A DNA stretch of 44,952 bases from Paenibacillus maysiensis (GCF_000520815.1 NZ_ASRY01000109.1:1-44952), one strand, 5' to 3'. Shown: positions 18,922 to 29,115, numbered from the stretch's first letter. Numbers and translations: made by a program. The notes: a model not told the origin generated them from the sequence alone.

Positions 18922-19009
18922 TTGGCCTATTCCTCCCTCCTGCAAGCTGCGCGCTCAGCTCCCCCATCATCACACAATGGTTCCGTCTTAAAGCCCCTCT
19001 GGCTGCGGT

Positions 19010-19882
<873 letters not shown>

Positions 19883-21355
19883 TCAGCCTCCAAAATGTTG
19901 AATGGATGAATGCTTACTTCCCTTACTGCTCTGCACAGGATACATATAACGCAGAAATTTTACATATTCCAGAACGGATTCCTCAATATCCCCGCCGCAT
20001 ACAATAGGCAGTACGCCAGCTTCCTGCAATGCCTCTTTGGGGGCTTCGCCTATGCCGGACGACAGCAGCAATGCACAGTCATGCACCATGGAAAGGATCT
20101 CCTTCATCGTCTCGGCCTTGTCCCCATTGCAATCGGCTTTCCCGTGGCAGTAGGATTGCACCTTACGAATGCCTATGAAATTTACGATGGTCCCGTCGCT
20201 TTCATAAATCATAAATTCCTTGGCACGACCGAAATGCTGATTCACCTTCCCTCCGCCACGACTGGTCACAGCGATTAGGACTGGCTTGGAGGCAAAGCTG
20301 GCTTCATGCTCCTTATCCCCCGATAACGGGCAGCTACAGCCAGACCCGGTTGACGGTTGTTTGTGGTGCAATTGTCCCTCCTTGCGTTCCATTCTCACTC
20401 TCACCTTCTCATCCAGTTCTTTCTGAAATTGTGCCCTTGCCCCTTCATCCATGGGAGGAGCAGCCGCAATGTTCCCCCATGTAAAATCCTGATTGCGATC
20501 CTCGCCCAGCAGTCCAATCGCATCCGCCCTGCACTGACGGCAATGGCGCATAATGACAGCTCCCGCCTCAGCACATTGCTCCTGCAGCTGCCGGACCAGA
20601 CGGGGGCGGGGGGCCCGCATCCCTTCCTGCTCATACCGGCTACCGGGTGCGATGATGAGCGGCATAATGTTGTGCAGCACCGCGCCGTGCTCCTTGACCA
20701 CCCTGGCTACTTCCGGCAGATGGGCATCATTGACTTCGGGAATCAGCACCGAGTTCACCTTGCACAATACGCCTCTCGAAGCCAGCATCTTCAAGCCTGC
20801 CAGCTGGCGGTCAATCAACAGCCGTGCGGCCTCCTCTCCTGCATAGCGTTTTCCTTCATCGTAGACCCATCCATAAATGCGGCTCCCCACGACGGGATCT
20901 ACAGCATTGATCGTGATCGTGACATGCGAAATGCCCAACTCTACAATCCTGTCGACATGCCTGATCAAGGTAAGGCCATTCGTGCTGAGACAGAATATGA
21001 CATCCTTAACTGTCTCACGGACCCGGCGGAAGGTATCGAAGGTTGCCTCCGCATTGGCCAGCGGATCTCCAGGTCCCGCAATGCCGACAACGGACAGCTG
21101 CATGAGCTGTGCCGCTACGCCATAGGTCTTGCGCGCCGCCTGCTCCGGCGTGAGCAGTTCACTGACAACGCCGGGACGACTTTCATTGACGCAATCGAAT
21201 TTGCGGTTGCAATAATGGCACTGAATATTGCATGCCGGGGCCACCGGAAGATGAATGCGCGCAAAATAGCGATGTGCCTCTTCGTTATAACAGGGATGTC
21301 GTCTGAGGGCTTCTAATGCTAAGGGGGTCTCCGAGAGATCAGCTAAAGAGTCCAT
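19883..21355 (-). CDS. nifB: FeMo-cofactor core synthase NifB (radical SAM, with NifX-like C-terminal domain)
   Basis: Makes NifB-co, the 8Fe-9S-C core of FeMo-cofactor; 490 residues. The radical SAM cluster motif is CNIQCHYC with C42, C46 and C49. Further conserved Cys lie near CVNESRPG and MRHCRQCRADAIGLLGED. The last ~130 residues form a NifX/NafY-like domain (VNQHFGRAKEFMIYE). The ATG at 21355 has GGAGAGGAGGG upstream. First gene of the nif operon, about 60 nt downstream of the predicted transcription start, with a GlnR-like box in its leader. A Cys-rich linker (GSGCSCPLSG) joins the two domains. Confidence 0.95.
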   Translation of the reverse strand: MDSLADLSETPLALEALRRHPCYNEEAHRYFARIHLPVAPACNIQCHYCNRKFDCVNESRPGVVSELLTPEQAARKTYGVAAQLMQLSVVGIAGPGDPLANAEATFDTFRRVRETVKDVIFCLSTNGLTLIRHVDRIVELGISHVTITINAVDPVVGSRIYGWVYDEGKRYAGEEAARLLIDRQLAGLKMLASRGVLCKVNSVLIPEVNDAHLPEVARVVKEHGAVLHNIMPLIIAPGSRYEQEGMRAPRPRLVRQLQEQCAEAGAVIMRHCRQCRADAIGLLGEDRNQDFTWGNIAAAPPMDEGARAQFQKELDEKVRVRMERKEGQLHHKQPSTGSGCSCPLSGDKEHEASFASKPVLIAVTSRGGGKVNQHFGRAKEFMIYESDGTIVNFIGIRKVQSYCHGKADCNGDKAETMKEILSMVHDCALLLSSGIGEAPKEALQEAGVLPIVCGGDIEESVLEYVKFLRYMYPVQSSKGSKHSSIQHFGG

Positions 21356-21372
21356 TCATTCCCTCCTCTCCA

Positions 21373-21389
21373 CGTTATATTACCTAACA
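21373..21389 (-). promoter_or_regulatory. GlnR-type box II in the nif leader
   Basis: The minus strand reads TGTTAGGTAATATAACG, fitting the GlnR/TnrA consensus TGTNA-N7-TNACA at 7 of 8 fixed positions. It lies downstream of the -10 box, so GlnR bound here would block transcription under nitrogen excess. A repressing site in this position is known for P. polymyxa nif promoters. Confidence 0.7.
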
Positions 21390-21421
21390 CAAATATCTGT
21401 TTTTGTCTGGGATATAATTAC

Positions 21422-21450
21422 ATCTTAGAGACAGGGATCAATCCAGTCAA
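21422..21450 (-). promoter_or_regulatory. Sigma-A type promoter of the nif operon
   Basis: On the minus strand TTGACT (21450-21445) and TAAGAT (21427-21422) are separated by exactly 17 bp. The predicted start is about 59 nt upstream of the nifB ATG. There is no -24/-12 sigma-54 element and no NifA site, as expected for a Paenibacillus nif promoter driven by vegetative RNA polymerase. Confidence 0.85.
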
Positions 21451-21509
21451 TTTGCTTCTCCATGAAATCCCTGACATATATCCTCATTTCACATATGTGT
21501 CAAATTTTA

Positions 21510-21526
21510 CGTTATATAATATATCA
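21510..21526 (-). promoter_or_regulatory. GlnR-type box I upstream of the nif promoter (candidate)
   Basis: The minus strand reads TGATATATTATATAACG, matching the TGTNA-N7-TNACA consensus at 6 of 8 positions and sharing its last eight bases (ATATAACG) with box II. Its centre is about 104 bp before the predicted transcription start, a place suited to activation. It is weaker than box II; a nearby TGACA half site at about 21500 is an alternative. Confidence 0.5.
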
Positions 21527-21579
21527 CATACTTTACATGTCTGCGGTTACATTTCATATTCTCAATGACATCAAGCCGT

Positions 21580-21609
21580 AAAAAAAGAGAGTCCGTATAC
21601 ACGGCTCTC
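21580..21609 (-). terminator. Terminator of the GH32 gene
   Basis: GAGAG (21587-21591) pairs with CTCTC (21605-21609), with an inner CCGTATACACGG-type pairing. On the minus strand it is followed by a run of seven T. It lies 18 nt after the GH32 stop and insulates the nif promoter region. Confidence 0.75.
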
Positions 21610-21626
21610 CTGATGAATAAGAAAAT

Positions 21627-24600
21627 TCAAATTTTTTCGCTCCTGACATGTTGGTAAAATGCCTGCCCTCCAAATACATTCACACCCACATGTCCCTCGG
21701 TAAACGTACCATCTTCCAGGTCGATGACCTGCTCACCGTTTACGTCAACGCGAATGCGCAGGCCCTCTGCCACGATTTTAATATGATGAAACATTTCCGG
21801 CAGAACAAACCTCGGGACCTTGGCAAGCACCTGCTGATCCTCGAATCGACCGTCTTTTTTATAAAACAGACGGATGGATTTCATATTGGGGTCCACATTC
21901 AGGTAATAGCCGCTTGATCCGTCAGCATTGGCGCGGAAGAGCATGGAGCCTGCACTCCCATGTTCAGACAGCTTCACATCTGCCTCATACGTGAAATCTT
22001 TCGCCTGCTCACTGGCCATGTAATTCGCATCCATAATATAGCTTCCACGTATCCCATCCGTTGTCACGATCCACTGCGATGCGGTAACATCCGGCTTCCA
22101 GCCCGTCAGGTTGGTATGAAACACCCCGCCGTGCACTTTGACCAAGGTACTGCCACGCACCTTACCCTCCAAGTCGGAAGCTGTAATAACAGCTTCTCCG
22201 GGCGAACTCGCTTTCATTAGTGCACTTCCGTCCTCAGATGCGGTGATCTTTACAATCCCAACATTACTGGAGGCCCAAATCAACAAGTTTTCTTTTACCC
22301 CAGGCTCATTCTCCACACTCGCGTACAAACGCTTTGACTGCTCCCTCGCAAGCTCCACATACGTGTGATCCATGATCACTCTGGCGAACGAAGCATCTGG
22401 CAGCCTCCAGCTGTTTCGTAGCGCATATACACGAAGGGAAACGATTTTGACCTCACCGCCTTGGACGAAAAAGCTCATCCCTCTTCGCGCCGAATCGGGC
22501 AAGATAATATCCGAAAATACGACCTCTCCGTCATTCCCAAACACCTCGACCGAGGATTCATCCACGAATATTCTCATTTGGATTCGATTTCCGACGGGTG
22601 CAAGTGATGCTTCATGAAGCGTTGAAAACAGACTGGAGAAATCAGTAAGCCCTGAATCAGCACGGTTTACAAACAATTGTTGTACGTCTGTTTTATAGCC
22701 GACTACCGTTCTTTGCTCACCGCCATCCCATACGTAAAACCCCAAAGTCGATGCAACCCCAACGGAAGGCAGTTCGAACTCCGCTTCAATCTCATAGGCA
22801 CCTGCGTTCAAACCTTCCAGTACATTCGGAGAAGATTCCGTGACGCTCTGGTTGTCTAGCGAAAATAAACCAGTACGCAGCGAAGTCAACTCAGATATCG
22901 GATGCTGTATCAAACGGATGCCTTCACGGGTTGTTTTTAGCGATAACTCTCTCGGGATGCTAAACTGCCCCTTCCAGGGAGAGGTCGGAAAGCTGAACGG
23001 GTAGTCCCAATTCGTCATCCATGCCAGCATAATGCGCCGCCCGTCGGGTACATTGGAGAAGGACATAGAGGCATAGAATTCCTTTCCCCAATCGGTTCTT
23101 AACACATTCCCAGACGAAAGATCATTAAGAAATTTGCCATCAGGCGTCAGTTCACCGATAAAATATTCTGCATCCGAGCCTTGAGTGTTCGTGCTGGCTC
23201 CAGTGCTAATCATCAGCACCCATTTAGAGGTGTTACCATCGTCTACCGGAAGCCGGAATAGATCCGGGCATTCCCACACCCCGCCACGTATATAATCGCC
23301 ATAGCCGAAATTATCCGTCCATAGCCAATCTATTAGATTCGTGGAGGTAAAAAAACGGATATGATCGCCTCCTGACACGACCATGATCCAGCGCTGATGG
23401 GTTTCGTCCCATACCACTTTTGGATCACGAAAATCCCAGTTGCCAGGGTCTTCTTCACTTTTGCCCGGATTCTCTATCACAATGGGACGGTCTTTCGGGT
23501 ATTGCCATGTACGCCCCCGGTCCGTGCTGTAGGCAAGACCGATTCTCTGGTTGCCCCTGGACTGATCGGGATTGAAAGAAGTATAATAAGCGATCAGTCC
23601 TTTTCCGCCATAGTCGCCGAATAAGTCGGAGGCATTGGTTAGGTCTGCTACAGCCGAGCCGGACCAGATATGGCCGAGATCATTCCACTCCAATGCAAAC
23701 GGTAGCCTTTTCCAATCCAATAGATTGGTGCTGACCGCATGTGCCCATTGCCCTCCATCCTGATGGAGCAGGTGATACTCGCCTTCGAAATAAACCAATC
23801 CGTTCGGATCGCTGGCCGAACCTCTGGCAGGGGAATAATGATATTGGGGTCGGTACTTTTCTGTATAGTAATCCGGGGCCGGGGTGAGGTAGAAATCCTG
23901 AAAATAAGCTGTCCCCCCAGCTACCTTCATGCCTGTAAAACCACTGGAATAGCTATTATCCACAATGTCAATCGCCGCAGGAGTATAGCCATCTATAAAT
24001 ACGCGAATCCGCTCTCCATGTGCGTTGATTTCCAAACTGTGTTTGCCGCCCGTTGTACCCGGATACGTCTGCGCCGACCTTGTAATCACCGTTCCGTCCG
24101 CCTTCTTCAGTTGTACACGAACCTGATTGCCTTCGCCTTGCACAGAAGCAACATATCCATCCTTTCCGTCCTGGCTCCCTCTCAAAAATAATCCTGCCTC
24201 CATTCCCGGTTCAGAAGGATTCAGCGTCATACTCCCTTCCAGTACCAAGTCTGTAGCTGCGGAGCCATATATTTTCAACGCACCTTCTGCACTTGTTCCC
24301 TCAGCCCTCTGTCCCCTCAGGTCAGGCTCCCATTTTCCACGGATCAGCAGCGGCTCACTTACATTGGTATCCATATCACTAACCTGAATGTTCTGAAACA
24401 AGGCCGAGCCATTCCAAACATTCAGCCCCAAATATCCTGCTGTATACGTCGTATCGACTACATCCATGATTGGACTATAGCCCTCATCCCAGTACACCTG
24501 AAGATGAGATCCTTCCACGCTCACCTTGAGATGATAAATATCTCCTTTTTTAAAATCTACCCGACGTTCCTCTTTCAGTCTTTCAGTGTCTCCGACAGCA

Positions 24601-24884
24601 TCCCGCAATCGCAACAATCCGGCATCCGGCGCGATCTGGAGCATGTAGGAGGAGCGTCCATCCTCACTGGAACGGAATACAAGCGCAGCATCTGCATGTG
24701 TGTCTATGACCATAACATCTGCTTCAAAACTAAAATCCTTTGACATTGTCCCAGACATAGCCATCACAATTTCCTGTGGCTCCGACCTCAGCAAAAGACC
24801 CTGGACGTTATCCTCCATGTGCCCCTGTCCCTTAATCTGCCAATCGGTCAGGTTCGTTCGCGTGTTTGTAAACTCCACCTTCAT
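21627..24884 (-). CDS. Large multidomain GH32 fructan/sucrose hydrolase
   Basis: 1085 residues, about twice a plain GH32 enzyme. GH32 five-blade core motifs: nucleophile D359 (SASDPNGLVYFEG), stabilising D487 (WDFRDPKV) and acid/base E538 (WECPDLF); a GH32C beta-sandwich follows (about 690-830, with RIFVDESSVEVFGNDG). Before the core are two LamG/concanavalin-like modules (about 5-170 and 185-335, both with GYxxxG...YFQ/FQ endings), a Big-like segment follows (~845-920), and a third LamG-like module ends the protein. No signal peptide is visible at the chosen start (ATG 24884, AGGGGG upstream), which is odd for such binding modules. The window edge cannot explain this. The divergent LacI regulator is probably its local control. 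Levanase, inulinase or exo-fructosidase cannot be separated from sequence alone. Confidence 0.82.
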   Translation of the reverse strand: MKVEFTNTRTNLTDWQIKGQGHMEDNVQGLLLRSEPQEIVMAMSGTMSKDFSFEADVMVIDTHADAALVFRSSEDGRSSYMLQIAPDAGLLRLRDAVGDTERLKEERRVDFKKGDIYHLKVSVEGSHLQVYWDEGYSPIMDVVDTTYTAGYLGLNVWNGSALFQNIQVSDMDTNVSEPLLIRGKWEPDLRGQRAEGTSAEGALKIYGSAATDLVLEGSMTLNPSEPGMEAGLFLRGSQDGKDGYVASVQGEGNQVRVQLKKADGTVITRSAQTYPGTTGGKHSLEINAHGERIRVFIDGYTPAAIDIVDNSYSSGFTGMKVAGGTAYFQDFYLTPAPDYYTEKYRPQYHYSPARGSASDPNGLVYFEGEYHLLHQDGGQWAHAVSTNLLDWKRLPFALEWNDLGHIWSGSAVADLTNASDLFGDYGGKGLIAYYTSFNPDQSRGNQRIGLAYSTDRGRTWQYPKDRPIVIENPGKSEEDPGNWDFRDPKVVWDETHQRWIMVVSGGDHIRFFTSTNLIDWLWTDNFGYGDYIRGGVWECPDLFRLPVDDGNTSKWVLMISTGASTNTQGSDAEYFIGELTPDGKFLNDLSSGNVLRTDWGKEFYASMSFSNVPDGRRIMLAWMTNWDYPFSFPTSPWKGQFSIPRELSLKTTREGIRLIQHPISELTSLRTGLFSLDNQSVTESSPNVLEGLNAGAYEIEAEFELPSVGVASTLGFYVWDGGEQRTVVGYKTDVQQLFVNRADSGLTDFSSLFSTLHEASLAPVGNRIQMRIFVDESSVEVFGNDGEVVFSDIILPDSARRGMSFFVQGGEVKIVSLRVYALRNSWRLPDASFARVIMDHTYVELAREQSKRLYASVENEPGVKENLLIWASSNVGIVKITASEDGSALMKASSPGEAVITASDLEGKVRGSTLVKVHGGVFHTNLTGWKPDVTASQWIVTTDGIRGSYIMDANYMASEQAKDFTYEADVKLSEHGSAGSMLFRANADGSSGYYLNVDPNMKSIRLFYKKDGRFEDQQVLAKVPRFVLPEMFHHIKIVAEGLRIRVDVNGEQVIDLEDGTFTEGHVGVNVFGGQAFYQHVRSEKI

Positions 24885-25408
24885 CCCCAACCCCCTACCT
24901 TCTAGTACGGATCAACACCGCGCATCCACTACAAAATAACTGGAAAATCCGCTGTTTAAATCGTCATGGAGAACGTCTCGTTTCAGCGTATAAAGGTTTA
25001 GAGAAAAACTCGCAATTCCCCCAATCTGTAATAAACCGTCTGTACAACAAATTTGAAAGGGCTTACAATTTCCATCTTCAATTTACCAAATCAAAATGTT
25101 ATTCGTCAATGATTTTTGTAAAACAATTTATTTACATTTGACTAAAAAATACTATTAATAAGTTATTATTTTGTAATATAAAATGTATAAAATTGAATTT
25201 AAATTCATTTGTCGATTCGATGAAGATAAATATAAGTTATCAAATAAATCTTCCAAATGTAAATATTGTTTGTTCATTTGTAATGTAAAAGTTGCTATTT
25301 TATGCGAACTATTATACATTTAAGATACATTAAGGTCTGAACGGAGAGCCGTAAGAGGCAACTGTATCTCTCAAGCAATCCATTTATTAGTGAAGGTGGA
25401 ACCTGTCT
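24885..25408. other. AT-rich divergent regulatory region between GH32 and lacI-type gene
   Basis: About 520 bp without a gene; strongly AT-rich from about 25070. It must hold both divergent promoters. The decamer TTTACATTTG (25131-25140) recurs inverted as CAAATGTAAA (25254-25263), and a related CATTTGTAATGTAAA follows at about 25276. These are candidate operators for the LacI-type protein. No clear cre was seen. Confidence 0.4.
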
Positions 25409-26458
25409 ATGAAGAAAGAAAAAGTCACCATTCAAGACATTGCTGACGCTTTGGGAATCTCCCGAAATACCGCGTCCAAAGCGATTAACGGTAATGACAG
25501 CATCCCGGTTGATACTCGGAACAAGGTCATAAAAAAAGCCATAGAACTCAAATATAAGCAATTTGCCTATATGGAAACGGAGAGCATCATCCCGAAAAAT
25601 CAAGGTAACATTGCCCTGTTCACATGCAATCTGCCGAACAGCTCACATTTTGGCTCCTTCCTCATCAGTGGTCTGGAGAAAAGAATAAGTGCAGAAGGAT
25701 ATAACCTGTCGATTCATATTGTGCGGGAAAATGAAGTACATGCAGGAACACTTCCTAACAATTTTGAAGCTTCCAAGGTCGATGGAATCATTTTTATTGA
25801 AATGTTTGATCCACAATATAGTGAGCTCATTACGGATTTGGGACTGCCCACGATCTTTATTGATTGCTCTGTGGACATTTTTCACCTTGATTTGAAAGCG
25901 GATTTATTGTTGATGGAAAATGAACATAGCGTTTATTCTGTCACCAAAAGCCTGATTGATGAAGGATTTACACGGATCGGTTTTGCTGGGAATTATAAGC
26001 ATTGCAAAAGCTTCAACGAGCGGTGGATTGGATATAACCGAGCTTTAATCGAAGCGGGTCTAGATGTGGATTTATCTTGCTGTATCGTCGATCAGGACCG
26101 AAATTTTTTCTCCGAATCGGATTGGATGGATAAACAATTGGAGGGCATGAAGGTGCTACCATCTGCGTTCGTGTGCGCCAATGATTTTATTGCCGTCAGT
26201 GTCATGAAAGCGCTCAAAAATAAAAATTTGAAAATTCCTGCGGATATTGCTGTGTTTGGGTTTGATAACGCTCCTGAATCCCGGATTGTGGAGCCTCATT
26301 TATCTACCGTCCATATCTACAATAACGAGATGGGCATTACGGCGGCTGAGATGCTATTGGCACGGGTCAAAGATCCTTCCCGACCTTATCAAATCACGCA
26401 TATCAAAACAGAGCCGATATTTAGAGAGTCCACTCCAGCTTTACAAATAGAAGGGTAG
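25409..26458 (+). CDS. LacI-family transcription regulator
   Basis: Cytoplasmic DNA-binding regulator of 349 residues. The N-terminal LacI helix-turn-helix is KVTIQDIADALGISRNTASKAINGND (read as two parts, residues 5-30), then a hinge and a periplasmic-binding-protein-like sensor domain (IALFTCNLPNSSHFG, VDGIIFIEMFD, PSAFVCANDFIAVSVM, VFGFDNAPESR). ATG 25409 has GAAGGTGG upstream. It is transcribed away from the GH32 gene across a 520-bp region with inverted repeats, so it probably controls GH32 in response to a fructan- or sucrose-derived sugar. The hinge lacks the usual YxPN motif (YKQFAYM instead), which is atypical. Ligand unknown. Confidence 0.82.
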   Translation: MKKEKVTIQDIADALGISRNTASKAINGNDSIPVDTRNKVIKKAIELKYKQFAYMETESIIPKNQGNIALFTCNLPNSSHFGSFLISGLEKRISAEGYNLSIHIVRENEVHAGTLPNNFEASKVDGIIFIEMFDPQYSELITDLGLPTIFIDCSVDIFHLDLKADLLLMENEHSVYSVTKSLIDEGFTRIGFAGNYKHCKSFNERWIGYNRALIEAGLDVDLSCCIVDQDRNFFSESDWMDKQLEGMKVLPSAFVCANDFIAVSVMKALKNKNLKIPADIAVFGFDNAPESRIVEPHLSTVHIYNNEMGITAAEMLLARVKDPSRPYQITHIKTEPIFRESTPALQIEG

Positions 26459-26521
26459 GAGTAAAAGAGGTGTTCTAACGACGCTCCGCGTTCTATGCTG
26501 CTGTTAATGCTTTAAAAACGC

Positions 26522-26563
26522 AAAAAGGCAAGCGTCTAAATACTTGAGAGGCTTGCCCTTTTT
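26522..26563. terminator. Bidirectional terminator between lacI-type gene and PL11 gene
   Basis: AAAAAGGCAAGC pairs with GCTTGCCCTTTTT (core GGCAAGC 26527-26533 with GCTTGCC 26551-26557), with A- and T-rich ends on both sides. It serves the convergent genes ending at 26458 and 26604. Confidence 0.7.
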
Positions 26564-26603
26564 CTAAACCCATTAACTAATTTTATGTGGTAAAGTCTTA
26601 GTC

Positions 26604-29051
26604 TTACTCTACCTCTATTTCCTTCGCATCTATTTCCTTTATCTCTACCTCCGTTGTCTCTGTATCTTCTGCCTCTGCCTCATCCACCTCATCACTGCTC
26701 TCTTCCTCCATCAAAGCTCTTGGCGTGTAGAGCTTGGGAATCGGCACATTCGCCCAATTCATATCGGATGCAAGGTAAAAGCTTGTATAGGATGGCTGGT
26801 TATAGGCCGAATTCTGGCGGGCCACGTCCGCCCGATACTGCGGATCATGCATCAACGTGTATAATTTATGTGTTGTAGGTTCGGCGCTCACATAGATACG
26901 GATCGCCGAGCTATCCGCTGTACGGACAAGCATTTCCTCGCGCCAATCTCCGAAAACGTCCGCAACCAGCGATGGCGTTCCTTTCGTATAATTGTTCGTT
27001 TTAGTTCCAGTTGCGGTCAACAGTGTGCCCCGTCTCCAGTCCTCAATGGTTGGAGTCACGTCAATCGCTCCGTTTACGATTTGGGTGGTCATATCGGCGG
27101 CCCATTTGATATTCATATTGGTGCCCGGCATCTTCGTATCGAGCTGTTTACCCGTAGCAGTCCACAAGCCCATGGCCCAGGTTTCCAGCCCTCGCTGTTC
27201 AGGGTCTATATCACCGATCATTCCCCGGCCTGTATCTTTACCGGAATATCCTCCGTAAATGACTTTGCCCGTTTTGGCATCCCTTAGAGCATAACCATAA
27301 GGAGCATAGATACCGCCCTCATACACCATAAAGATTTCCTTACCTGGTCGATCCGGGTCAATGTCCGTCACATGCAGCGCATCGCCATGTCCCAGTCTAG
27401 CTGTTTGGCCCGGAATCGCGCTTTCAGGAGGCATGACATCAAACGAGCTGTACAGCAAGCTGCCATCATGGTCGATCGTGGCGGCGCCGTACACGATTTC
27501 GTCCTTTCCGTCACCGTCCACATCCGAGACGCTAAACGAATGCGCTCCCTGTGTGGTCAAAGTACCGAATTGCGAGTCCGTTCCGTCACGCCCGTGCGGA
27601 CTGTCGTTAAACGGATTCGTCATCGGCGCCCAGCCGCTGTCCACCATCCAGTGCTTTTGGAGATGGCGTCCATCCCACGTGTAGGTGACCAGCGTGGAAC
27701 GCGTATAATAGCCGCGTGCAAATACGGCATAAGGCTTGCGTCCGTCCAGATAAGCCACTCCTGCCAGGAAGCGGTCCACACGGTTGGCGGGTTCAATTCG
27801 GGCCATAGCGTAATCGCCCCACTTGAGCCCATCGTCATAACGCTCCGGCTCATAGCGGACGGTATCCAGCTCAGCCCCCGTTTTTCCTTTGAAAATAGTC
27901 AAATACTCCGGTCCATCCACAATGAAGCCTTCGAACTCTCTCAGCTTGTTTTTGCCGCTCCGTGCAGGCGCATATACATCCATAAAGTAGTCTGTCAGGC
28001 TTTCTGCATCCTTTCGAGATAACGGATAATTATACTTCGGAGCGATACCAAAGCATTCCTCTAGCGTAGCAGGCCATTGTCCCTTGACCACTTCTTCATG
28101 CTTCGTCCAGTTCATAAACATGTTCACCACATGCTCATAATAATCCGAGCGACTTAAACGGTAATCGTCCTTGTGCGTAATCCCTGCTTTACGATCCTCA
28201 CGAGGCAGGGTAATATATTTTTCTTTTTTCGGCTTGCCCTTCTTATCAAAAGAAATCGTTTTGGTACCCGGAGCCGTTTTGAACATCAGCTCAGCTTTAC
28301 CATCGCCGTCAAAATCGTACACCATCATCTGTGTATAATGCGCACCTGATCGAATATTCACACCCAGGTCAATCCGATATAACAGCTTGCCTTCGACCGT
28401 ATATGCATCGACATACGTATTTCCGGTATACCCCTTTTGAGATACATCTTTGGAGTTGGACGGGTCCCATTTCACAAAAAATTCATATTGCCCGTCTCCG
28501 TCCACATCCCCCACACTCATATCGTTGGCCGAATAGGTATAGGATTCACCTGCTGGCGTTACTCCATCGGCAGGCTTTTGGAGAGGAAGTTCATAGTAAC
28601 CCTGCTGCCACGGCGTCACTTTGGCGCTGCGATCCTTTTCCCGCCCATTAACGACCGAAGCCACGCTGTACACTGCATTTCCGGTTCCTTCCTTATCAAC
28701 ATAGTTGGTGCTGTCGGTTACCGTCGCGATCTTCTTGCCGTCACGGTATACGTTAAAGTCTGCTCCCGTCAGCCCTGTTGAGCCGTAGCCCTTCACTTCC
28801 TGGGCCAGCAACCGCCAGCTTAAAAATACCCCCTCCTGCGTCACCGCAGCTATCAGTCCCCGATCCAGCTTTTCCAGTTGGATGCTGCCGCTACGGTTCT
28901 GTTCAGCAGCGATTGTTGATTCCGCCTGTAGCGTCGTCGGTTCGGGCAAGTCTTCCGCAGCCACCGCTTCAGTCATACCCGTCATCGCCAGCATCGCTGC
29001 CAACGCGGCGGTCAAGCTCCCCCTTCGCCATGCGCCTTTCCTTTGAGCCAT
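26604..29051 (-). CDS. Secreted rhamnogalacturonan lyase, polysaccharide lyase family 11
   Basis: Cleaves the rhamnogalacturonan I backbone of pectin outside the cell; 815 residues. A signal peptide with arginine-rich n-region (MAQRKGAWRRG, hydrophobic core, cleavage near AVAAED) is followed by a fibronectin-like start and the eight-bladed PL11 propeller. Calcium-type loops DVDGDGQYE, DFDGDGKAE and DVDGDGKDE are clear. ATG 29051 has GAGGAGG upstream; an in-frame extension upstream is not supported. The last ~35 residues are very acidic (EEESSDEVDEAEAEDTE...), absent in the typical family and looking like a spacer or cation-binding tail. Related to YesW/YesX of Bacillus. A cre-like box and a TATAAT lie upstream. 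It is not in a pectin operon here. Confidence 0.88.
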   Translation of the reverse strand: MAQRKGAWRRGSLTAALAAMLAMTGMTEAVAAEDLPEPTTLQAESTIAAEQNRSGSIQLEKLDRGLIAAVTQEGVFLSWRLLAQEVKGYGSTGLTGADFNVYRDGKKIATVTDSTNYVDKEGTGNAVYSVASVVNGREKDRSAKVTPWQQGYYELPLQKPADGVTPAGESYTYSANDMSVGDVDGDGQYEFFVKWDPSNSKDVSQKGYTGNTYVDAYTVEGKLLYRIDLGVNIRSGAHYTQMMVYDFDGDGKAELMFKTAPGTKTISFDKKGKPKKEKYITLPREDRKAGITHKDDYRLSRSDYYEHVVNMFMNWTKHEEVVKGQWPATLEECFGIAPKYNYPLSRKDAESLTDYFMDVYAPARSGKNKLREFEGFIVDGPEYLTIFKGKTGAELDTVRYEPERYDDGLKWGDYAMARIEPANRVDRFLAGVAYLDGRKPYAVFARGYYTRSTLVTYTWDGRHLQKHWMVDSGWAPMTNPFNDSPHGRDGTDSQFGTLTTQGAHSFSVSDVDGDGKDEIVYGAATIDHDGSLLYSSFDVMPPESAIPGQTARLGHGDALHVTDIDPDRPGKEIFMVYEGGIYAPYGYALRDAKTGKVIYGGYSGKDTGRGMIGDIDPEQRGLETWAMGLWTATGKQLDTKMPGTNMNIKWAADMTTQIVNGAIDVTPTIEDWRRGTLLTATGTKTNNYTKGTPSLVADVFGDWREEMLVRTADSSAIRIYVSAEPTTHKLYTLMHDPQYRADVARQNSAYNQPSYTSFYLASDMNWANVPIPKLYTPRALMEEESSDEVDEAEAEDTETTEVEIKEIDAKEIEVE

Positions 29052-29101
29052 CCAAGTCGTCCTCCTCAATTGTGTTGTGATGACAAGCAAGTACGCCAAG
29101 A

Positions 29102-29115
29102 TGATTGCGCTTACA
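29102..29115 (-). promoter_or_regulatory. cre-like box upstream of the PL11 lyase
   Basis: The minus strand reads TGTAAGCGCAATCA, matching the cre consensus TGWAANCGNTNWCA except at position 10. It lies about 20 bp downstream of a perfect TATAAT (29139-29134, minus strand), where CcpA would block transcription. Suggests glucose repression of pectin degradation. Confidence 0.5.

Noticed and set aside
27372..28022. A 216-codon plus-strand frame opposite the PL11 lyase
   Set aside because: Antisense to conserved propeller sequence; no ribosome site or domain.
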